From Lycium barbarum (Eukaryota; Streptophyta; Magnoliopsida; Solanales; Solanaceae): a stretch of 64,000 nucleotides of DNA. Positions 34,713 to 46,760 of the stretch are shown here, in pieces. Made by a program: the position numbers and the translations under genes. The DNA lies in assembly GCF_019175385.1 (NCBI RefSeq), contig NC_083345.1:42182098-42246097 (forward strand), in the 5' to 3' direction. The notes below the pieces were generated by a model. That model was not told where the DNA came from, did not search any database, and worked only from the letters and a program-made list of their open reading frames with translations. Positions within the stretch are counted from its first letter, which is position 1. Each line of letters opens with the position of its first letter.

Positions 34713-35779
34713 TAATGATAAGTGAGAAAGAAAGCATTCGAGGTCTATGTTGGATTGTGAAGGAGAGACAAGAATCCATGATCTTAGGTTGTTACTGGAG
34801 CGGAGGATTTTGCACAGTATGATTAGGAGGGCTTGTCCTCATTATTTATGCGTTGCTTGGCATATGGTGCTTCGTGATCTCCATAGCAAATTCACTGATT
34901 TCATGGATTTCTTGCATTGATACACCTCATGCATTCATTTGAACCTATATATTTTGATCGGGCTGCGCGCCGTAACATATATATACATATTAGATCGGGT
35001 TGCGCACCACAACATATATATACATATTGGATCGGGTTGTGCACTGCAACATATATGTGCATATTGGATCTGGTTGTACGCCGCAACAAGGTATATGGAC
35101 CTCGTGAATCCCCCATGGGTCATGACTATCGAGACGTGAAGGCATCCATCCACAGCATGTGTGTACATTATGAGACAGTTGGCCAGTGCATTGTATTGCA
35201 TTGCATCACATCACACGTGCATTCATATTAGATCAATTCACATCTTTGATTCTGGTTATTGTATTTATTGCATTGGATGGTGCGTTTTAGCATTGATTCC
35301 TTGGTTGATTATTGAATTGAGTTGTCGTGTGCCTGATTAATACATACTTGGGAATTAATGGACTAGAGGATTTGAGACTTTCTCCTAGGCTATGACTTGA
35401 GATTACGGAGATCCATTGTGGTTCTCATTACCGTGAGATGACTTGTATTTGCTTAGTAACCATATTTGATTGTTTACTTGCCTATTTGTTGATTTTTTTT
35501 GTATATGTGAATTAACTTTTGTCGGCCTATGATGCCTACTCAGTACATGTTGTTTGTACTGATTCTACCTTGCTACACTCCTTTTCGAGGTGTAGGGTTT
35601 GGGATTGTATGTATTATTTCCGCACTTACCTACTTATCCTTATTTATATTTACGTTTGAGACTTATATCTATTGTATTAATTTCTTTATTATAGTTGAAT
35701 GAATAATTATGGGTAAGGGTTCGCCTGCCAAGGTGGGAAATGGTAGGTGCCCACACGACCAGTGATTTGGGTCATGGCA
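34713..35779 (+). mobile_element. 5' LTR end of the non-autonomous element
   Basis: The end of the LTR is recognised by GGTAAGGGTTCGCCTGCCAAGG and a close GGGTCATGGCA directly before a PBS. Similar wording (GGGTTCGCTTATCGAGGTGG) precedes the end of the Tekay-1 LTR. The LTR start is lost at 34712, where the plus-strand Tat LTR sits. Also shared is GCCTATGATGCCTACTCAGT before the polyadenylation-side half. Confidence 0.65.
34955..35095 (+). repeat. LTR minisatellite, about 45-bp unit, 3-4 copies
   Basis: Units combine GATCGGGTTGCGCACC, RCAACATATATATACATATT and small changes. Open frames on both strands here are products of the repeat and not genes. Confidence 0.8.
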
Positions 35780-35782
35780 AGT

Positions 35783-35795
35783 TGGTATCAGAGTC
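35783..35795 (+). promoter_or_regulatory. Primer-binding site, tRNA-Met type
   Basis: TGGTATCAGAGTC follows the LTR end by three bases. TGGTATCAGAGC is the complement of the initiator tRNA-Met 3' end used by chromoviruses; one mismatch is seen. Confidence 0.75.
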
Positions 35796-38700
35796 CTAGT
35801 TTACCCGATCTATAAGTATAATAGCATGTCTAGTAGCGTCTAGTGGATCGGTATGATGAGCTCCGTACCTATCTGCGAGAGCCTATAGGACATATAAGAA
35901 ACTTCCAATTGTTTCATTCCTTCGTGCTACTTCATTTGAATTGGTATCTAGTCAATTCCAATTGCTATCTGAATATCTTTATCTTAATCACCCAGGAAGG
36001 TGGAAACTCGTCCTTAAATTCTTATGCGATGGGTTTGTTTTTGACGAGTTGTGGTATGGTATGAGATGTGTCATCTTGATTCAGACGCGTGACCAAGTTC
36101 AGTTTCTAGCTATGGCTTGAGGATTCAGTTGTGTGGGATTATGATTAAGACTTGGTTATTGTGGAGGTTTTCTTGAGAAATGGGAAAGATGGTACAGAGG
36201 GTCAAACAATCTCCATGTTTTCAGCATTAGGTTGCTCGAAACTGGCAAAAGTGCATTTATGGCTTAATAAGAGTAATTTGTTCGATGATATGATTGGTTT
36301 TGGGAAAAGTTTCAACTTCATCAAGGCATTATGATGGTGTACCAATAGCAGGTCAACGATTCATCAGTGGCAGGGTATTAGATGAGAACATGCGGGGACG
36401 AGTGTATGCTCGATAAGGATCGTCAGATTTGGCAAAAGTATAGTGACCGCGTGTAATAAAGAAGAGAAGTTGAGAATATGGACATGAAGGAATACTTTTG
36501 TGGTAAACGCATAGCGAAGTATGATTTCTTAGGGTATTTCGATATTAGTACTTTTCGTGTTAATGGGACGAAGGCTTAAGGAAAAGGATTTGGATAGATT
36601 AATCTCCGCTATTAGGAAGGGAAAATTAGTATCTGTCGTGCTTTCTAGGATAAGGTTGCAATTGGTACGAGAGTGGATTTCGTATTCGGTCAGGAAAAGT
36701 TCAGTTAGGCTTCGACGTGACTACATGCTAGTGGTTTGTGGGTTCCTCTAGGGAAATGATTATCGGTTCTAGATAGGAAAGCAGGTTTATTTGTGACAAG
36801 TGGAGACTTAAAATGTTGGGTAGTTGTGGTTCTGGTCCTTCAGTAGAGGGTATGATCACCGTGTCTTCATGTTTTGAGGAATAGTAAGGATATCATGGAA
36901 TCAAGAGCTAGTTGATTCGAGAGTTATGTTACAGTCATACATGGTAGAATAGACATAAAGGTTCAGTGTTGAGTCGGTATGTTTGGTTATGCCGTGGGCT
37001 AGTGGTTGACTGGTAAGAATGACCCTAGTGATAGAAAAGTGCAAAGTTATAGTACTAAATGAGCTATCGGGTGTTACACCTAATATTGGATTAGGGTTGA
37101 AAGCCTTATTTCTATGGTGTAAGTTTCGGCTACTTCTGGTGTTGCTATTCGGTTGAGTTGATCGAATGAAAGGGATAATCGCGCAAATGGTTAGGGGTGT
37201 TCTGGTTTGACAATTGGGATGTTCGAAGTGGTAAATCAATGATGAGGTTTGAATTAATTCAAGTTGTGGAGAACATTTCAAAATGTGAGTTAAGGGAATT
37301 TGAGCAAAGGCACCTTGGTGGAGATACGTGGGGACATTAGTAGGACTGTATATGTGATACGCCAAATTTAGAAAGTAATTAGTTTTATAGTTGAATGAGG
37401 TAAGGGAACTCTAGTGCTTAGAGTGTGTGGTATGTTACTATCTGTAGGATTGACTCGACTAGTTTACAAGACTTTTGATTATATTGTATTGAGTGGGTTC
37501 AAGAAATGGTTAAACAGTGACGATGATTGTGATTTTATTAGAATTGGGGAATTGAAGAGCCAGGAAAAAGTATAGTTGTTCGAGAATCAGTAAAAATAAG
37601 GTACATCTTTGGGATTACTTGGGTCGGTATAGATTGTGGAGATGTTGTCTTACATATTTCCAATGAGGTGGGATTGTGAGTATGCTTAAAGAAGGGAGTC
37701 TACAGAAAAGGACTAAGTGATATAATGGATTAAGTGATATGACGAAGTTCCGTGAGGTGTCGTGATCAGCGACTAGTGAGAAGAAAATTTTAGGTAACCA
37801 ACATGTTAAGGTTTATGGAAGTGGCTTGTCTGGTGCACAGTTGGGTAATTTCGTAACACTCTTCACTGGATGAGTTAGTGTGGTTTACGAGAAAGGAATT
37901 AGGGAAATCCCTATAATGTGAAGGCTAAGTTATATTCTCGAGATGAGACTGTATTCGTGGAAGTGTAGTATGTTGTGGTTACTACTGATCGGATAGCTTC
38001 GGAGTAGTTGCGTGAGATTTAGAGCGGTAGTTGTAAGATTTGATACTTCCGGAATTGTTATGGGCATGTCGAGGTATTACAATGGGAGATTCGATAGTTA
38101 AAAGGGTGTTATGTGAGGCTACAGGATTTGTGCCAAAAAGCTTGGGATTGAAGCAGATTTGCGTATCGGGTGAGGTTGAGAAGCATAAAGATTGCGATCA
38201 TAAGGTATAGTTCTTCGGGAATAAGTTGACAACTTGGATAGGACCCAGCTTTTGGATTTGATGATAACAGGTATGATTGATTACGCATGAGGAAAAGATT
38301 AGAATTGGCCGCCACAGATGTGATAGAACTGTGATTGGTTTCTACAAGTTTGGACTTAGTTCAAGTAACTATTGGTGGTATTTAGGGGTTGTGCATTCTT
38401 TCTGGGTCAGAAATGTTCGATTAGAGCTTTATGAACTATGTGTATATTTCCAAAAGGACTTATGGGTTTCTAGTAAATCACCTTTATGGATTCGATGAGT
38501 TTCAGTTCAAATTTGAGGTATGATAGGTGTACCGAGCTTTATCAGGGTTTTCGAGTAGACTTGATGATATTTTACAGAGAGCAGCTATTCAGACAGGTAT
38601 AATGGCTTACACCGGTGCTTGGTAATGATTTGAGGAGGTACCATGGTTGCGCGAGGTCTTTAGAGTGATTATATGGTTTCCTACGGATTTAGCCCGACGA

Positions 38701-39302
38701 GTTACCTAGTGGTATGCTTCTTGTATTGTGATTTGAAGGCTTAAGAAAACTTGGGACAAGCAAAGTCTGCTTTGAGTAAGATCAGTTTGATGGAATTACT
38801 TAGAGTTTCTCTGATAAAGCAAGGATTCTTTTCTGGCAAGGGTAAGTTTGAGTTTCGGGCTTGTGTGTATGTGTTTCTAAGAAATCATGGTGCGAAGAAC
38901 GACCTTAAAAGGTGTGAAAGAAAGGTTAGCAGAATCAAAATATCTTCTCGGTTCAGAGTGGGCTATGTTTGTGTCTATATCTAAAGGTTTGTGCTGTTTT
39001 GAAAAATGTTTGTGGGACCTATTGATCTCGTCCAGAGGTAGGCTTATATTAAATTAGAGAAATTCCAGCAAATGCAGTTATGTTATTAAGGGATCAGTTG
39101 TGAGAGAAATTCGAGTATGGAAATTGGGTCTTTTAGCTAAGCTAGACGAAGATTCAACTGATAAGGTGAGAGGGTAGTGATTTTAGCATACTTCGTGCCG
39201 CAGAGGCTTTCATGTTGTTATATTAAAGGTTCCTGGGTTACTGTCAGCTTTTGCACTCTTTATCTTCATGCGAGGATGAACAATTGTTTAATTGGCATCT
39301 AA
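35796..39302 (+). other. Internal region without recognisable gag-pol
   Basis: After a leader resembling chromovirus 5' leaders (35796-35900) there are 3.4 kb with many stops in all frames. The longest open frame is only about 154 codons (36901-37365, minus) and looks random. No catalytic motif or zinc knuckle was found on either strand. Composition is moderately G/T-rich on plus. I cannot say whether it is captured host DNA, an ancient eroded gag-pol, or a structural RNA region. Confidence 0.6.
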
Positions 39303-39804
39303 TGTAACGACCCGCTTGGCGGTTATAGGGCTTCTGACCCATTTACCCTCGTTAACCCTTCCCCAAGCCCGACTAGTACGATTTTGACCCGCGACAATGG
39401 GTGGTACGGTTCCCGAGGTGATTGGCGAGATTTATGATGGCTTTTATAAAATAGAGCCTTAAAGTGAAAAACGTTTGACCAATAGTTGACTTTTGGGTTA
39501 AACTGACCTTTTTAAAAAATCGGTCAATTCCGAGAGGTCCGGATGATCGATTATGACTTAGTAGGGTGCTCAGTTCATTTCCCGAGGCACTCGGGAGTGT
39601 TATGGATTATTGATTGGAAAGTTGGTCTTTGGCCATTGGGTGTTGACCCGATCAAATAGACCTTCGTTGGGAATTTTGAGACCACGAGTGAGTCCGTAGC
39701 GTGTTTTTATGTATGGTTGCATGTGTGGTTTGGATCTGGGATGTCTCTGGTGATTGTAGAATTTTGGGATTTAGATTGGGAAAACCAAAAGTTTTCTAGC
39801 GTCT

Positions 39805-40020
39805 AGTATCTGCCGTAACAGGACCAGATGCGCCGTAGCGGACCCGCCACAGTTGGGGTGTCATCCGTTGTGGCGAGTGTTTATGGTCTGTGGTGGGTCG
39901 CCACAACGGACTGGGATCCGTTGTGGCGGATGAGTGATAGCGAAGGGTGACAGCTAGTGCAGGACCACTGCAGCGGCCTCGTGACCACTGCAGCGGCCTC
40001 GTGACCACTGCAGTGGGTGA
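39805..40020 (+). repeat. GC-rich hairpin block in the LTR
   Basis: This holds CGCCACAACGGA-CTGGGA-TCCGTTGTGGCG (39899-39928), perfect 12-bp arms and a 6-base loop. There are also three tandem copies of a 20-bp unit starting GACCACTGCAGCGGCC at 39963, 39983 and 40003, and CCACTGCAGTGG near the end. It is followed within about 30 bases by a TA-rich TATA-like stretch and the transcript leader. Confidence 0.8.
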
Positions 40021-41005
40021 CGGGACTAGTATCCTATTTAGTTACCTAGTTAAAACCCTTCATTTTCTATCCTTTCATTTATTGTTGCTAAGCATCCTTG
40101 AGGCGATTTGAGGAGGTTTTTAGCTGATTTCTCTTGTGGGTAAGGTCCCTAACCTAGAATCCATTCCTTTACCTTTCCTAATCTTAAATCTATGCAGAAA
40201 TTCCATAGAACTTAAGAAGGAAGATGGAGTTTTATGTCTATTTCATTATTTGAATTTTTGTCCTTCTAAATGAGATTTGTTGGTGGATTTGACTAATCTA
40301 AGCATGGAATTAGATGAATTAGTGACTAATAGGCTTGAATCTTCCATTTATGTTGATGAATTAAAGGTTTTTAAGTTAGGGTTTATACCCAAATTGGGGT
40401 TTTTTTGACTTGGTGATGAAATTGACCTATTCTTGGGTTAATGTATAGCAATGTGGGTATCGTTGTTTCTCGTTTCTAACTTAGAATTTAATAATGGATA
40501 GACTTTGAGTACTTGGAGGCTCTTCGAAAAGGCAAGGCGAAAGTGTGATTGTTCGTGGCTCCCGCTCGGCTACTAGGTAGGTTATGGCTTACCTTTCTGT
40601 TAGTCTTCAGATAAAGAAGCATATGTAGAAGTTAGTTATTGACGGAGAAAGCATGTTAAGACTTTACATATGAAGTTGGGATGGATATGATTAGGTTTGT
40701 AATGTTGATTGATTATATGGGCTCGTCGCCATGATTGTTATGATTGGGCCTGTTGCCCTACTGGCTATGTGTGATATTCTTGTCTCTGACATACTTTCCC
40801 CTCTCCCTCTTGTTATCCCATTGTCCTATGAAAGCAGATTGTTGTTATTGAGAATTCGAATGTTGAACTGCATATTATAATATAAATCCGAGGACTTCTA
40901 GGATTGATGTGTCAAATTGAGGCTGAGAAAGTGTACGGTATGCTTACCATACATCGTGTGTGATCGTTGCCTCTTGTTGAATATGAAATCTTTCAATGTG
41001 ATGAT

Positions 41006-41456
41006 ATTCCTATCATTACGGGATACGTAGGCGCCCCATGAGCTCAGTCATACCAATCGACAAACCTAAGAAACCCTTAAGAAGCCATAGGGACAGAATT
41101 TTTTTGAGGGTCTCAAAAATTCCAAAAATCAGAGTTGGCATGAGAGTTCGCCAAAACATCTTCAACAAGGGGCAAAATCTTTTAGAGGGTCTAAATAATT
41201 CCGCAAAAATGAGAGTTGGCACGAGAGTTTGCCAATACATCTTCAACTCTCATTTTTTCGGAATTATTTAGACCCTCTCAAAAATTCTGCCCCTTGTTGA
41301 AGATGTTTTGGCGAACTCTCATGCCAACTCCGATTTTTGGAATTTTTGAGACCCTCAAAAAAATTCTGTCCCTATGGCTTCTTAAGGGTTTCTTAGGTTT
41401 GTCGATTGGTATGACTGAGCTCATGGGGCGCCTACGTATCCCGTAATGATAGGAAT
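41006..41456. repeat. Near-perfect 212-bp foldback (inverted repeat)
   Basis: Left arm 41006-41217 and right arm 41245-41456 are reverse complements with only a handful of mismatches, separated by a 27-base spacer. The right arm is Tat 3'UTR sequence. The arms end with the GCCTACGTATCCC motif. Two almost identical predicted peptides on opposite strands arise from the arms and are not genes. The structure could form a long double-stranded RNA if transcribed. Confidence 0.9.
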
Positions 41457-42895
41457 CAGGTCAGACGTAGTTCGAAATATGGGGTAATGGTGTACTAGTG
41501 ATAAGTGACGTTCGTCCTTGGAGTGTAGGGAAAAGAGGCTTGCAACCTCTTAATTATAAATAATGCTGGAGAAACATATATAAGTAAGACTTTAGATGGA
41601 CATAATTTCGTCATTACTTTGAGAACGTTGTCATTTTGATCTCTGAAAAAAAGGGACTGAAATTGTCGTATTTTAGAGTTATGTTTGTACTAAAACACTT
41701 GTGTTCTTAAGAAGTGATTGGTGAAAGGAAGGTCTTTTTGAAAAATAAGCACCCTATACGCCATCTAGCATGGATGTAGTCTAAATGTGGTTAACACAAG
41801 TTTCGACTTTTGTTGGGGAGTTCGGTATTCCTCTTTAGTATACCGCTCGTCGTTGAAGACTCATTGTCCGCTCCAGCCGCTTTGTGATGATCATAGTTTG
41901 CCAAGTGATGTCGTTGATATTTGACACTTAGTCTTGATGTGCTATTCTTTAGCATGTTGAGCTGTATTTTCCTGTTTGATTGATAGACCAGGCACTTGCT
42001 TTTTGACATGCGATTCCTGGAAGATTCGAATACGATTGTTAGTAAAATCATAACGTTGTTATGATAAAAACAAGGGATAAGATAAAGCAGAAGTTTAAGA
42101 TAAAGACATTTTGGCTTATGTTGATAAATGTGCGAAAATCCAGCTAGCGCCTCATAGTCTTGATTCCTTATATCAACCTTGCACAATGGCGTCACCTATA
42201 TTTAAAAACAAGTGTTAGTAGACAGAATGAAGTGAAAGGAATAAAATTGAAGATGGAGTTAGAGGTAAAGCCATATGGCTTATCAAAATGAGGTTGTGGT
42301 AGGCCTTAATAGCGCCTTTGATCAAGATCTGTGGACTTGATGCCGATTTGGGGCTCATTGCCTTATGTCTTTCTTATCCCTGCGCTCATAGAAAAATTTC
42401 TTTAGTAGAAAAATGATTGACTCGTGTTGATCCCACTAACTGTGTCATGGCAGACGGGTGTTAATTGGAATATAAACCCTGGGTAAGTGTTGTGTGAATT
42501 GGGCTAAATGGCCAATTTAGGGACGTTTTGAAAGGTGCGTTCCTTTTGTGCTTGGATTTCCATAAAATCAAGGATTCGTTTGCTTGATTGGGTCATTTTG
42601 AAGTTTGAACAAGGATAAAAAAGTTATCGAACTCTTTTTTTTTCCCTTAGTGTAGCGCATGGGTGGGATAAAAGAGATCATGACTTGAGTTTCGTAAATG
42701 AAACCTTTTAGTGGTCCCCGCGAGTCAATCATAAAGAAAGAAAAACATAAAAAGGTATTAGTCCATTGGTCATAATAAATAAAGCAAGTAACATTTGTGT
42801 TTGCTTGAAACAGAATAGTCCAGAATCCGATCGAAATGGAAGACTTTAAAAGACGACCTATGGAGCTAACTGAATGGATAGGTTTTGGGTCATTT
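41006..42895 (-). mobile_element. Tat-derived fragment inside the chromovirus LTR
   Basis: Its left part (41245-41490) matches the 3'UTR of the minus-strand Tat element (16860-17110): the CTCAAAAATTCTGC words, GGTTTCTTAGG, GCGCCTAC and CGTAGTTCG occur in the same order. Its right part (42506-42895) is a direct copy of 49900-50272. It therefore joins 3'UTR-like to leader-like Tat sequence with no pol between. A 134-codon minus-strand open frame (41791-42195) has some coding-like composition but no recognisable domain. Confidence 0.6.
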
Positions 42896-43365
42896 GACTG
42901 GGTGATTCATTGGTTATGTTTGGATTTGTGAAATATCTGAGACATTGTTTGGTAATTGATTACTCTATTCTTGTTGAATATATCTGTCTGTGAGCATGAT
43001 TATCTTTCCATTTTCTTGTTTGCATGCGTGATCTAACTGTTGTCACCCTATGATGCTACTCAGTGCCGTGTTTTGTACTGATGCTACCTTACTGTACTCT
43101 TTTTATGAGTGCAGAGTTCACTGTTGGGGAGACTTCCACACCACGCGACTAATCTCGAGGCGACTTTCCTAGAGTTCTAAGGGTGAGCTACTGATGATTC
43201 ATGCAGCTGGAGACTCTATCTCCTTTATTGTCCCATTTTTATTTCGAGACAATATGTATTCAGATGATGTGTCGACTATTCAGACTTGTTGTAGTAATTA
43301 GTAGCTCTTGTACTGATCAGACTACGATTTGGGATTTGTCAATCTTCCGCACTTGGTATTTATAT

Positions 43366-46300
43366 TGTCACGACCCAACCCCATGGGCCGTGACTAGTGC
43401 CCGAGATGGACACCCATACACGCTTACTTACCAAATCAGCATATCAATGACTTATCCATATCCAACATATATTAATTATCACAGATATTAAGGGCAAATG
43501 TTGTCTTAAGCGGTCGCATATATCAAAAACATCATACAGGAGCCACCAGGGCTGTCGTAGAACATATCGTCCAAAACATATACAGAAGTATATATACGTA
43601 CAAGCCGTTAAGGCTGTCATAGCAAATAGGACCGCTTAGACGCAAATCACAGACATAACCGAACAATAACGACCCATGACCCACATATATGTCTACAGGC
43701 CTCTAACAAACACAACAGAATCATATGACGGGACAGGGCCCCGCCGTACCCCTGAATACACATACATATATATAACGGAAGAGTTTGTACCAAAATATGG
43801 GCTCCAGAACAAGGGAGCACTCCAAGGTAGCAGAACAGATAGCCTAAGCTGTCGGGTCACTCACACGAACGTCTGTACCTGCGGGCATAAAACGCAGCCC
43901 CCGAAGGAAAGGGGGTCAGCACGAAATATGTACTGAGCATGTAAAGAATAGAGTAATATGAACAGAATCACAAGCGGAATAAATAGTACAGGAGATTAGT
44001 ACAGAAAGTAAGCACGATATGCAAAATAATAAAAACAACTTACTGGAAACACAAACCATGCATGCCAAGAACGGTATCCGGTCCTTAGCGGGACCCGGGG
44101 AACGTGGCGCCACCCTAACTTCGGCGCCACATACATCATACTCCAGAAGATTTGCTCCGTAATCTCTGTCGCACATAACACATCATAACATATACACGGT
44201 ACCCGGGAACCAGACATATATACACGAGAACCCGGGAACCGGACACATCATACTCCATAACATATACACGGTAACCGGGGACCGGACAAATATACACGGT
44301 ACCCCGGAACCGGACAAATCATACTCTGGAATATATATATATATGGAACACGGCCCTTAAGCAAGGGACTCGGCGAACCATACGCAAGATACATACCGGC
44401 CCGGGACTCGGTGAAAGAGGTCATAATCCATGCACGAGCAGAGTAGTGAGAAACTATATGCACATACCAAGACTCGATAGATATGTACACTTACCAACAT
44501 CTGAAGGCTCAGAAACAAGTTTCGGGTCAATCCGACTTAGTATAAAAAAGTTATGAGAGTTTGAAGTACAGAACCTTCTACAAGCGTTTCAGAAGCTATT
44601 TTTGAAAAATCAAAGCAACAGTCATATCAAGTACCTTACGAATATCGTTATGGATCAAATAAAGTATAGCTTTTGGAACCATATGTACATATCGTAATAT
44701 ATCAAGGCTTAACGAAATAATCGGACGTGCTATTATTTGCAAATCAAGACATTAATCATATCACTTATCTCTCGAATGCAAATTCGGAAACATATCAATA
44801 GATCTTCGGACATCATAGATACGTATCAAAATCATATGAAACAACTTATGGAAATCAAGGATATTAGCCATCCTAGTAGCTCTAAGAATGGGACTCTCTT
44901 TGAAATAATACATATACGTCATTTGTTCATTTCATAAGATCATGCCGAAATAAAGAAAGGTAAGCCTTACATACCTTGCCCGCTTTCTATGCTAATCCGA
45001 ACTTAAGTCTTTCGTTTCGCAAGATCTATAACAATATTCATATATACCAAACATTAGTCGTAACACTTAAGAATCCAATTCAAAACCAACACTTTATCTA
45101 TAGAAATTTCGGCAGCATTTCCCCTGTAAATACACCATCTCCGAGAATCTAACTCGGCCAAATCAACAATCAACAATCCGAGATTTCAACTCGGCCAAAT
45201 TATTAACAACATTACCAACAATCATACTAAGAACTTCAACGGTCTATTCTAACATTACAACTCTTGTCACACAATTCACGACATTTCATTTATATCCAAT
45301 TTAATCACATATATCCAAGCTAACACCAATGATCCTACACTCGAATATTCATCCGACATCATTCTAACATGATTCAAGAATATTTCAAATAATTCACATA
45401 ATATTTAAAACAACCCATTCAACATACTACTTCACCCGAAACCTTCCAAATTCGACAAGAACAATAACAACACATTTCTTCTCTTCCAACTTCATAATTA
45501 CACCAACAATTCACATGCTAGAAACATTATTTTCCATAAACACAAGAAATGGTTTTAAGATCACATTAGCTCCTAAAAAAACTTTCCGACACTTACAACT
45601 TCAACTAGAATTATTAAACATTCATTTTTATCATAGAGTCAATCAACAACAACCAAAATACTAAGAGAAATTGATTCATTCTCCCCCATACTACACAATA
45701 ACCACACGGCCCCACTACCTTCACACGGCCACAACATAACTTCCATATTTTCATAAATTTTATTTATTTCTACATACTACAACATGCACAACCATCCATA
45801 ACATATAAAAGAAGATTAATTCTTACCTTTTCCACTTATCTTCCTTCTTAGCTAAAGTTGCTCCTTGCAAGAATAGATGTTTTTCTTGCTCCAATAATTA
45901 TACAACGTTAAAGAGGACCCTTGAATTAGTAGGAATACTAGAAGAAAATATTTTTTTGAATCAAAGTTGAAGGCTCCAATTTTTTTTTTGGTTATGGCCG
46001 AATGGCCTTTGTTGTTCTTTCTTTTCTCCAAGTTTCTTGATTGTTCTATGGTTGAATGGTAAATATGACCATTAAGCCCTCTTTATGTACATTTATAATT
46101 TGTCCATGTGGGCCAAAGCCCACTCCAACACAACCGGCCACTTGGCCCATTTTCTCAAGCCCACGTTCTTTTTTCTTTTTTTTTTTTGTTTTGTTTTGCA
46201 ATTCATGGAAATTTTATTCTCCAAATTCCGAATTTGCCCTTAGCTCTCTTCAATATTACCATGAACCATCTTGTGATATTTCCTTTTTGCCCCTAGGCTT

Positions 46301-46429
46301 CCTTAATATTTCCACTTCAAAAAATTTCATGAACAACTTATGTGCTAAACAAAATCAAAATATAACCTTGTCCTTAACTTCCCGCGATTATCTTGAGTTA
46401 TCCGAATGTACAAAATGCGGGATATAACA
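43366..46429 (-). mobile_element. Tekay-3 3' LTR
   Basis: On the minus strand it starts TGTTATATCCCGC next to a PPT and ends GGGTCGTGACA, 3,064 bp. A TATA-like box (minus strand, near 46095) is followed by AGAGGGCTTAATGG. Unlike several other LTRs here, it has no obvious GC hairpin block before the TATA, but it has a minisatellite at 44085-44335. Stretch 45000-45850 is A-rich and featureless. Confidence 0.85.
44085..44335. repeat. LTR minisatellite with ACGGTACCCGGGAACCGGAC units
   Basis: Four to five units of about 30-60 bp contain ATATACACGG, a GC core built on ACCCGGGAACCGG, and CATCATACTCC. The core is partly palindromic (ACCCGGG, GGTACC). Confidence 0.8.
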
Positions 46430-46448
46430 TCCTGCCCCTCTTTAGAAC
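46430..46448 (-). promoter_or_regulatory. Tekay-3 polypurine tract
   Basis: On the minus strand TTCTAAAGAGGGGCAGGA directly precedes the LTR start TGTTATATC. Confidence 0.75.
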
Positions 46449-46760
46449 ATTCATCCCCAAATGTTGAATTAGTCCCATGGGGTATTATAATACTTCGGGG
46501 AGGTCTCCTTTGTGTAAGGTTGGATGCACCGTCTCTAATTCGGGGGGCGACTCCGATTCATAAATGATTTTGTCAATACTACGGACAATTTGATAAGGCC
46601 CACTATATCTCAGATTGAGCTTTCCCTTCTTGCCCAGTCTTATTATACCTTCCATAGGTGACGTCTTCAGGAATAGCCATTCACCAACCTAGAATTCTAA
46701 GTGTCGACGTCAATTTTCGGTCTTTAAGTATTCTTCTTTTCTCGCTCCTCGTTGTCTTGC
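46449..46760 (-). pseudogene. Integrase C-terminal fragment (Tekay-3)
   Basis: The minus strand encodes, with interruptions, EWLFLKTSPMEGIIRLGKKG followed by KLNLRYSGPYQIV and a tail up to the PPT. This is the GPF/Y-type C-terminal domain of Ty3 integrases, found right before the 3' LTR as expected. All upstream integrase domains are missing. Confidence 0.75.

Larger units (their letters stand above)
34713..43365 (+). mobile_element. Large non-autonomous chromovirus-like element
   Basis: A 5' LTR end with PBS (35783-35795), 3.5 kb of internal DNA and a 3' LTR starting TGTAACGACCC (39303) form a retrotransposon frame, but none of the gag, protease, RT, RNase H or integrase motifs seen elsewhere in this window could be found inside. 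The last 60 internal bases (GAGGATGAACAATTG, AATTGGCATCTAATG) match the tail of Tekay-1 before its 3' LTR, so it uses the same 3' end. This fits a LARD-type derivative that depends on Tekay enzymes. The 5' and 3' LTR parts that overlap are rather diverged, so joining two old elements cannot be excluded. Confidence 0.55.
39303..43365 (+). mobile_element. Chromovirus 3' LTR, interrupted
   Basis: It starts TGTAACGACCCGCTTGG and aligns with Tekay-1's LTR for the first 250 bases and again around the GGTTATGGCTTACC word (40568 against 12206). Its late part is at 42896-43365 (CCTATGATGCTACTCAG). Between them, 41006-42895 is foreign Tat-derived DNA. The terminal GTGACA is missing because the next element begins at 43366. 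It contains a hairpin block at 39805-40020. Confidence 0.7.

Noticed and set aside
34901..35231. Four overlapping open frames on both strands
   Set aside because: They are produced by the 45-bp minisatellite (repeated ICCGAQ-like peptides on either strand) and have no domain.
35783..35795. tRNA gene fragment
   Set aside because: TGGTATCAGAGTC is the primer-binding complement of a tRNA 3' end beside an LTR; no tRNA arms surround it.
41016..41446. Near-identical predicted proteins of 76-77 residues on opposite strands
   Set aside because: They mirror each other because they lie in the arms of the foldback; non-coding Tat 3'UTR.
41791..42195. 134-residue minus-strand open frame in the Tat fragment
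   Set aside because: Composition is somewhat protein-like, but no motif is recognised and it lies in DNA that behaves as untranslated region; kept only as a remark in the fragment's entry.
43201..43936. Two plus-strand open frames of about 90 residues
   Set aside because: They span the junction of two LTRs and LTR sequence itself; start and stop are accidental.
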